DNA from: Owenia fusiformis
Taxonomy: Eukaryota; Annelida; Polychaeta; Sabellida; Oweniidae
DNA length: 64,000 nucleotides
Reading direction: 5' to 3'
Assembly (NCBI GenBank): GCA_903813345.2
Contig: CAIIXF020000007.1
Span: forward strand, 24,415,564-24,479,563
The translations under genes were made by a program, and so were the position numbers. Under the pieces are notes generated by a model. The model had not been told where the DNA came from. It worked only from the letters and a program-made list of their open reading frames with translations, and searched no databases. Positions 56,061-64,000 of this stretch are shown one piece after another. Every line of letters begins with the position of its first letter. Within the stretch, counting starts at the first letter, position 1.

Positions 56061-56503
56061 CATATTTACTAAAGGTGTCAAAGATACCCGATTTTGTTCC
56101 GATCCGCGGAATTATGCCCTCAGAACGGAACACGGAACAAAAATTAAGAACTTAGAGCGCCAGATACATGTACATGATTCCATGTATATGTACTCAGTAT
56201 ATATGAATCGACCAAGTACATTCACAATATAAATTGATCCATGAAAATCAATAACAATTCTGAATAAAAAGAACATAAATGATTTTTCATAAATGACACA
56301 TGTTTCCACAATTACAAAAGTGCTATTGGTTCTTGTTTGGATGCCAAAATTACATTATTTTCTTATACAATGCTGAAATAATTAGTATAGCCACAGCTGG
56401 CAGTCGGAGTAACACAAAATGGCTGTTCCAACGTTGCTCCCTGGTATAGTTGTAATATCACAGATATTTCTCTTGGCCAGCATGAAATCAAGTCTCACTA
56501 TTA

Positions 56504-59500
56504 TTAGTTGTTTTCACACTCTGTGATAGGACTCCCACAATAAGGCAAAGTGTTGGCATCAATTTCGGCATTTTCTTCCACACTGAAACATGCCTGGGAA
56601 TCTTGCTTTTTCAACTGCAAATACAAATACAAGTATTGAGATTCATTTGAGATCGCATCAAACATGTCAAACAAGTTAGTTTCTGTAAAATCATGATTGT
56701 AGGGCTATATTTGTACTTGGAGAAGACTGGGGGGTGGGGGGGGGGGTTGAATTGTAATGTTATTGTTGTGTGGGATTAATTTAAGCTTTTTTTCTAAATC
56801 ACTAAAATAAGATGAGATATTGCTTAAAACATTTTTACTCTGCATTAACCTGTTAAAGGCAGAATCAGAGCTGATGGGTTGACAATATTACAGGCAGGAT
56901 GTACAACTGACCTACCAACATTATACCATAAAATAAATAAATCAATGCATTTTAAGCACACATATCAACATGCAGATATATCTGTAGATTCACCACTCTG
57001 GTAATAAATTAGATAAATCAACTTCATTTACTTCAGAGTATTGTACTCTGAAGTAAATGAAATTGAGTATTTAACTTGCATATAATTTAAGAAAAAATTA
57101 TTTGATTTTCAAATTCATTTGGTATGCCTGTGCAAAATGATTTATGTCCTGTTCTCTTTCTGTGTTGAGGATAATAAAGCCAAGTTGCCAGTAATTGAAT
57201 ACCAATTTCATGAATAATTATTTTTTTATATGTTGCATTTGTAATCATGGGGTCATGGAAAGGTGAACTGCCAGCAGATGTTCATCACCTATTATATACA
57301 TGTAGAATATTGATATTATCTATACTAGGTATTATTGATTAATCAAAATTCAGTATAGTAAAACCTAATGACCCTTGTGCCCCCCTCCCCTCTTCACACA
57401 TCTCACCTCCATATGGTTAAAGAACATGAATATGATGAATGGGGGGGGGAGAATTCACCTTGCATTTTTATCAAAGATATATTTCCCATGTTCACATGTA
57501 ATAAGTGTAATACAAGAGAAACAAATCAAAGCAAAATTAAACATTTCTGTACTTCCATTATGGCTGCCAATAAATTAAGTAAAATGATAGCGGTTTTCTG
57601 CTAAATTATTAAGTTAACAATCATACACACTATATTTTTACTCATTAATGCCCAACTAAGTGGATGGGTTTTTGAAATACTAGTAACCTGTTTCTCAAGA
57701 ATTTTAAGAATAGCATTCATGAAATTCCAACTGTTTGTTAGTAACAATAATAGTGACCTCCTACAAAAAATACATTTACTATAAGTACGCTATTGGTGCA
57801 CACTCCCGTTTCACATGAAATGTGACGTTATGAAGACTATTCTCGCAATTTGACGAACATTCGACAACGTCATTATTCCGAATTTCAATGAAGCATGTAC
57901 AAAAAATTATGAAAATGACATTACATTTTTATTACCTACATTCAATCTAAGGAATGAATCGATGAAAAGGTTTTTCGAAACAAACCAAGCAACTTCAACC
58001 AAAACATCGATTTAAATTGAATAAACACGGAAACCAAGACAAATTCTAAACTTTGAAATTGAAAACTGTACTAATCTTCCATTTTTGATGAATTTATATG
58101 CAAATCCTAGAAGATATAATCATTAATAATATCAATAGATAATCATTACATCAAAATGAAATGTGCATCTTTATTTCAAATGAGAATTCATCATGATTGA
58201 AAGTTATGATTTGTAGAGAATTTGTTCTGATAACTTTTAATGCGGGACTTATCAATCGCTTTTTATGTTTTCTCGCGTATTATAACCTATAGCGCGGAAA
58301 TTTCTCAATTCTTTAAGACTCAAAGAATACGGTATATGTCCATGAAGAAGTATGGTTTACCCTATCATTTGGTACCAATGTAATTTATGGAATATGCGCA
58401 GGCAAGTAAAAAAGCTATCCAATTATATTAATAAAATCTTTTCTCTCTCATTCCGATGAAAGGGGACACAAAGTCCCCATTTTGAGTGTAAAATGACGTC
58501 AAAACGGTCTAGGCACATTTAGTTCAGACTCTGGTATCATTCATTTTAAAAGGTGAAAAACTAAAATAGAGTCTCTAATTTTTTAATACATTATAATCAC
58601 CTGATGCGCAGCTGAGAAGAATATTTTTTAGGACTAAAAATATTAAAATACTCACACTCGCATAGATTAAAAATGCCCAATTGATTTTAACGGGGATTTT
58701 TATCACGAAGGCTTCACTTGGACATTTTCAACATTTTGTAGAATTTATGAGGTTTATATCACCATCAGGTCATCAAATATACTTTTTTGTAGAACAAACA
58801 TCTTCTTAATTGTTGACCATAAGAATTTGAGATGATTCATTGCAATTTAAAAGACTTCGATGGCTCAGAACATATCTATCGTGGTAAAAAATGACGTAAT
58901 TTTGACGAGGCTTCACTCCTAATATTCGTGCAAAATCCATCGTGACTGATACGTTTACATCTGAATCACTGATAAGTATAGTTTCAGTATGTTCGCGAGA
59001 CTCTTTCGAATCTAACAATATAACAACTGTATGACAAACTGCTATATAACTCACAGAATCTACATTTAAGTACCATACGCAGGCTGAATAAGTCAGAGTT
59101 GAACACGAGTCACTCATAATTACGATTGCGACAATAGCTATTGTGACGTCATACGCTGTTCGTTATTTGTAAATATTTATGCATAGAATTGATGATCCAT
59201 GAATTTGGGTAGTATACTGAAAATATCATAAACATTGATGGAACACTTCAAAAGATATACTATTACATACTACATGGCCATTTCGTTTCGTTCTTTCTTG
59301 AAACGTTGAACACGCCTTTTAGGGTATTTTTATTCGATTGGGAGCTATTTCGAAGGGCTGTGAATTGAATAACCATAGAGGATATTTTAAAAAAAATCAG
59401 TTCGAATAATTGCGTAATATAATAGCAAGAAGAATATATAAAAATTATTATAAATGATGTCGAAATACATATTAAACGAAGACTGAGATCTTTATAGACG

Positions 59501-59815
59501 TCTTAATTATATTGGCGATTTCAAATGTGTACCAATAGCGTACTTATAGTAATTGTAATCTACATGTCAAAAAAGTATAAATATGACAAACTGCTATTAT
59601 ATCATAAGTCTTAGGAAAAACTGGTTTTCATCTACTTACAACTTTGAATGGTGTCCTGTTCCCAAACTGGCTCCAAAATGTCACCTTTGTCTCTGCGACG
59701 TGTCCTGTCCTCTGGTCAAAGCACTTACACATATTGAAGGGGGGAGAGTAAAGATGGAGGGAGACACACTGGTCACTGTTGCTTGGGTTTTCCATCCTAT
59801 GTAGACCCATTGAAT
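56504..59815 (-). CDS. CDO1: Cysteine dioxygenase, C-terminal two exons (5' part outside)
   Basis: Exon 59815-59640 (176 nt, acceptor TTTTCCAG, donor GTT|GTAAGT) encodes SMGLHRMENPSNS...CVSLHLYSPPF...FDQRTGH...VTFWSQFGNRTPFKV. This matches human CDO1 'SIGLHRVENIS..VSLHLYSPPF..FDQRTGH..VTMTFHSKFGIRTP'. It keeps two residues equivalent to iron ligands (His140 in GLHR, His155 in SLHLY) and the Tyr157 equivalent of the Cys-Tyr cofactor. Exon 56614-56504 joins in phase 0, adds 36 residues and ends ECENN-TAA (human: LENN). CDO1 is a cytosolic iron enzyme oxidising cysteine to cysteine sulfinate, toward taurine or sulfate. Upstream exons with His86/His88 are not found before 64000. The intron holds a 1.8-kb TIR element. 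Confidence 0.9.
57023..57061. repeat. Perfect 18-bp hairpin with 3-nt loop
   Basis: TTCATTTACTTCAGAGTA (57023-57040), loop TTG, then its exact reverse complement (57044-57061). It lies in the last CDO1 intron. It is too short for a typical microRNA precursor. Confidence 0.8.
57777..59551. mobile_element. 1.8-kb TIR element in the last CDO1 intron
   Basis: TACTATAAGTACGCTATTGG (57777 on) is inverted at the right end (CCAATAGCGTACTTATAGTA, ending 59551), 25 of 26 positions matching. ATT flanks both sides, or TA if the ends are read two bases further in. The interior is richer in CG and contains TGACGTCA (59151). A 103-codon minus-strand frame (59117-58806) is not recognised. Confidence 0.65.
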
Positions 59816-61148
59816 CTGGAAAACAGAAATAGAGGTATTCTTATTCAATTCATCAATTATCTTGTTTTGACTGTGCATAGATAATGAGCTAACGCTGCAG
59901 TGCCATCGTTGATTGGTTAAAGTTGATCGACAATAAATAAGAGTCGATAAAGCACATGTCAAAGTGATTGGTAGAAGGCTGTGAGAATAAAATTTAAAAA
60001 ATAAAAAGACACAGCCTTGGACAAGGCTATTGAGACTCCTATGCATTTCGTTTTGTGTAAAAGATTTGTCCTGTGTTATTGAGTGACAAATGGGATACAA
60101 GCAACAGTGTACCTTATATTGACTTATTAAAGATCAAATAAACCCAACAAAAAATGACAATGTAATAGAGATTAAGGCGTGGTATAATTACTGCACAAAA
60201 GGTAACTTAGTTTACAGAAAGTGAAGATTCAAAGAATAATGAAATTCAAACTTGTGAATGGTTCTAGATTTCTAATAATCGAACATATAAAATTTGGTTG
60301 ATATCGTAAGTTTGAACAAGTACTTGATAAGTTAAAATTTAAAACATAGCTTGGATAACTGATAATTTCAAGAAAAAAGAGCTGAAAACCTGATTTTCAA
60401 CAGTAAAAGTGACAGTCATTTTGAATCTTTGCAATTTATTTTTCTGAAACTTGTAAATATTATTGATAACCTATAAATTAAAGAACCTGTACAATTTCAA
60501 GCAAATTGATGAAATACTTGTGTCATGTTATGACGAAATAAAAACTGCTGAAAACCTGATAAAAGAGACAGCCATTTTGAAAGGTTGGGATAATATTTTG
60601 CCGAAACATGTAGACATTATTGATAACCTGTAAATAAAGTGCCTTTCAAGCAAATTGATGGAATACTTGTGGAGTTATGACAAAAAAGAGCATAAAACCT
60701 GAGAAAAAACTGAAAACCTCACCCATGTGAGCTTAAAAGGACCAAAATTTGCTTCAACAGTGTTTTTCTATTGACATAATAAACACAATGTATCAATCAG
60801 TCAGTTCAGGTGAAATCATTTCGTATTATTACCATCCGCTCGTTCATGCTATCTCAATCAATACTTATTATTTATCAATGGGAAAGTGGAAATTTCCACT
60901 GTTTACGGTCTTATTTTTACCTTACAAATAATGACAAGTGAGAAAAAATTCCATAGGCAATAATGCGCTAAAAATGAAAAGAAAATCATTACATAAATGA
61001 TTTAACTAAGTATTTTTGCGATCTAATGTTTGTCTACATTCTGATAAAATTAACATTTTGATAGAAATACTGTGGTACGCTTGTAGAGGTTATTAACCTT
61101 GGTATATAGAGAGCAACAATGCCAATCTCAAACAGTATAAAAAAAACA
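59816..61148 (-). other. CDO1 intron sequence with tandem monomers
   Basis: No upstream CDO1 exon was recognised. About 60365-60720 holds two imperfect copies of about 175 bp ('gctgaaaacctgat...gacag.cattttgaa...attattgataacct'), similar in style to the Helentron-like monomers elsewhere. Confidence 0.5.
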
Positions 61149-61854
61149 CAAACAAATATTGAATTCTGTGGAGTTGAATATCTGTATTTATTATATCATT
61201 GAAATGTTTCTCGCTTTCTCATTGGATAAGAACTGATCACATGATTAAAAATATTAGGGTGTATTTCATCGTTTCCTGCAATCTCCAGCCGCAGCCTCGT
61301 TTTCAACTGTATACACAACGATGTATATACCACGGTAAAAAGTCCCGGATGTTATGTTTTTGTTATGACGTCACAACAATATTGTAGAAAATACTTGGAT
61401 ACGCACGGCAACAATTTCATTGTTATAACGTCACAGCTCATATTTGTAGTATGAGCATGGATATTGGGTACTCATAGCAATTGTGCATCCGTTGCCATGT
61501 TCTTGATGTTTATAAACCAGTGATGTCACAAGTCATCTTGCACGTGTGACTTTTGAGGATGAAAGATGGCAATATCTTGCATCCAAGAGTGGCTGTAGTT
61601 AGAGTGGTTATTCTGATGAGCACATGTATTGTATCTATGTATTAAATGATTAAAAGAAATACACTTAATTTTTAGAAGATTCGGGCTGTGGGAAATATAC
61701 TGAGGGAAAGATGAACATGTATTCACCTCAATAGAATGGAATATTTGGTATATATTTCTGAAGGTGTATTCACCACAGCCCGAAGGGAGAGGTGAATACA
61801 TCCCTAAGAAATATATACAGATATTAAAAGATCACAGAATTCAATATTTGTTTT
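61149..61854. mobile_element. Possible 0.7-kb inverted-repeat element
   Basis: ACAAATATTGAATTCTGTG (about 61151) is inverted at 61834-61852. Inside, GTATTCACC...GGTGAATAC forms a hairpin near 61767-61800 related to those at 20641-21082. Confidence 0.45.
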
Positions 61855-63240
61855 ATTATTTCCTCATTAAAGTAGCAGTAGAAGTACACAATATTGTTGT
61901 AATATGACGTTTAGTTTCAACATATTTCGAAACATTTGCCAATATTCTGTTATAAATCACGATCTCTGTCACACCATAATATATAAAAATAAGATTCAGA
62001 TCTTCCATGTTAAAGTCCATTGTCTTCATGCTTTGAAGAGTTGACTTTTTGAATACATGTACATTTGTAAAATCTTTATCCTGCGTTTGTTATACAGTAT
62101 TGAACTTTTTCTTGGGAGGACTTCCTGATACAACTTCACCGTCTGTCATATCGGATGAAAATATTTTTTAATAATAAATTCCCGGGAATTGGGTGATGTG
62201 ACGTCATTTTAATTGAATATATAGTGGTATTCACTAAAAATGACGTCATTGCCAGTGAATACACTCTTCACACGTTTTCTCAGCAGGGAGACATGGAATA
62301 CCTCTATATATTTTTAGTCACATGGTATCTAATTGACCAATGAGAGAATGAGTATCACGGCATGGAAATAATAATATACATTATTAATATTATCATATAA
62401 TGTCAATAATTACAATTCAAGAAATATCCATGGATGAAATGCACTTTGTCCTGAGTGAATGATGTTGTTTATAATTTAAAAGATTACTGAGAGCATTCTC
62501 CTTCAGATAATAGTGGGATATAGTTGCTATTATGGCTATGATCATAAGGCCTGCCTCAGACCCAACCGACCATGAACTGAAGGAAAATTGATTATGAGCC
62601 AATAAGAGGACTTGCTATACAGGACGAACAGATGGAAATAGTAGTTTTGGAGGAGCTCCGATAATACGATGACTTTAAATGGAGAAAAGTGAAATGCTAC
62701 TTTATTTGTGAATTGATCAAATACTGTATTTCCAGTTGGATGTTATATAAAACTTTATTTGATTGCAACTCCATGATCTTGTTGACATGCAGATTGTGAT
62801 TCCATTCTACCAATTATGATTCTTGAATAACAAGACTAACTTTTAATTTTTAACATCTTGTCAATGTAGATAACCTTTTTCAGAAAACTCCTAAAACAAG
62901 ACAGGAAAATAACTGTAAAAATCTAATTTTCTCTCAGAATATTGAACACAGTTCAAATATGTCATCAAATAGAATCAGTAATTGTTAAATAGGGAAATCT
63001 ACTAAGAGTCTCATTTAAAGCGAGACTTCAACAAGTTTTCAAAGCTACATGTATATAGGCTCTAATGTGATGTATTGAACAGTTCCTTGCTCCTGTGAAT
63101 AATTCTTTATTTTCTTGATAAATATAAATAGGTTCTCATTAAGTACAGCTATTGTGACAACCTTATTGAGTTTATAAATAGCATATGTCAATGTCCCTTT
63201 CGATCTAATAAATAATGAAAGTCAAAGTAACTCCATTTCA
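61855..63240. other. No gene recognised
   Basis: A+T-rich sequence, presumably CDO1 intron. No exon matching the missing N-terminal CDO1 region (HxH...SHCF) was found on the minus strand. Confidence 0.4.
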
Positions 63241-63244
63241 AAAT

Positions 63245-64000
63245 GGTTTATGATAAAACTAGATAACGGCAACTCCGCGGAGTAGCAAAACCCAACGAAC
63301 AAAATATCAATTACTGAATTCCAATCAATTATACTCATTACTTTGGTTGAAAATGAAAAAATTAGATTTTAGAATTGCGAATTCCTGCAAAGCAGCCATT
63401 TTGAATTTTCTGAGGTACAAATCTGAAAAATAATACCATAATTGTGATCTACTCCAAAATTCCTTCAATTTGAGTATAATATAGCCATACTTTGAAGGGA
63501 TCGAAAAATTATTGCGAAATCGTACATTAGACGGCCATTTTGAATTTTACGAGGCTCGAATCAGAAAAAAGATACAATATTTGCAACCTACTCTTAATTG
63601 CTTTTCATTTGAGTATAATAAAGCTATACTTCAGAAAGATCTAAAAATTAGCGAAAATTTCTGTTTTCCTGTCCCCCCATACATGGCCCCTGGGGGTCAG
63701 GATGAAAAACACGGAATATATGTGAAATAGATAAATGTTGTGAATACACTACCTAAATTTCAAACAATAATATTAATTATTTTGGTTTAGAATGAAAAAT
63801 TTATGATTTTTGCGAAAAAGTCCCGTCATTTTTAAAGCGGCGGCCATCTTGAAAATTTTTTTTTTGCGTAAAACTATTCACCAATATACATCTTTCCACT
63901 AAATATGAAGAAAATCTGTCAACTAGTATTTGAGTTATCTTCCGGACAGACGGACGGACTGACGGACAGACGGACGGATGGACGGAGGGCTTCACTATAT
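63245..64000 (+). mobile_element. Tandem-monomer (Helentron-like) element cut by the window end
   Basis: The left-end hairpin (AACTCCGCGGAGT, 63270 on) is the same as at 908. Monomers with 'ggccattttgaatttt' follow, then a GGACGGAC-type microsatellite from about 63950. It continues past the window. Confidence 0.65.

Noticed and set aside
58806-59117. 103-codon ORF as a gene
   Set aside because: It lies inside a TIR element, with no recognisable domain and no splice or family support; kept only as a note in the element.
59681-60100. 139-codon minus-strand ORF overlapping the CDO1 exon
   Set aside because: It is a different frame from the CDO1-matching one and runs into intron; it has no family similarity.

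Overview
This window comes from an animal nuclear genome. The genes are interrupted by GT-AG introns and the proteins are metazoan. Much of the DNA is A+T-rich intron or intergenic sequence, filled with short inverted-repeat elements, tandem-monomer elements ending in (GGAC)n microsatellites, and a CR1/L2-like LINE carrying a 2A-like peptide. Elements of this type are known from marine invertebrates (bivalves, gastropods, sea urchins, amphioxus, acorn worms). I favour a marine invertebrate, possibly a mollusc or another lophotrochozoan, but cannot name a species.

Layout. (1) 2.2-3.4 kb, + strand: a small two-exon gene for a secreted fibrinogen-domain (ficolin/FReD-like) protein, with transposable elements touching both its start and its stop. 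(2) 4.3-27.1 kb, - strand: a CEP152/Asterless-like centriole-duplication scaffold. Eighteen coding exons plus a non-coding first exon were placed, all with compatible phases. The 3' end lies outside what I can resolve. Its introns hold a nearly intact 2A-bearing LINE, a 3.8-kb foldback element and several MITEs. (3) About 27.1-27.45 kb: a probable divergent promoter shared with the next gene. (4) 27.4-41.5 kb, + strand: a RALBP1 (RLIP76)-like gene, complete from ATG to stop, with RhoGAP and Ral-binding regions and two phase-0 mini-exons that look like cassettes. (5) 42.4-53 kb: two large foldback elements of 3.5 and 6 kb, the second carrying nested younger insertions. (6) 53.5-56 kb: more inverted-repeat and tandem-monomer elements. 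(7) 56.5-59.8 kb, - strand: the last two exons of a cysteine dioxygenase (CDO1) gene whose 5' part is probably to the right of the window. (8) 60-64 kb: intronic or intergenic repeats, ending inside another tandem-monomer element.

Most unusual signal. Two unrelated minisatellites in CEP152 introns (about 46 x 32 bp and 5 x 63 bp) each begin inside the 3' end of a coding exon. Every unit therefore repeats the end of that exon together with its 5' splice site. Also notable: an expansion of about nineteen 16-residue 'KW' units in CEP152, a LINE inserted 14 nt from a CEP152 splice acceptor, and a YY1-like palindromic motif recurring in unrelated tandem monomers.

The genes are unrelated housekeeping or immune-type genes and do not form a pathway. 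All exon calls come from reading splice signals, phase and remembered family sequence. No searches were run.
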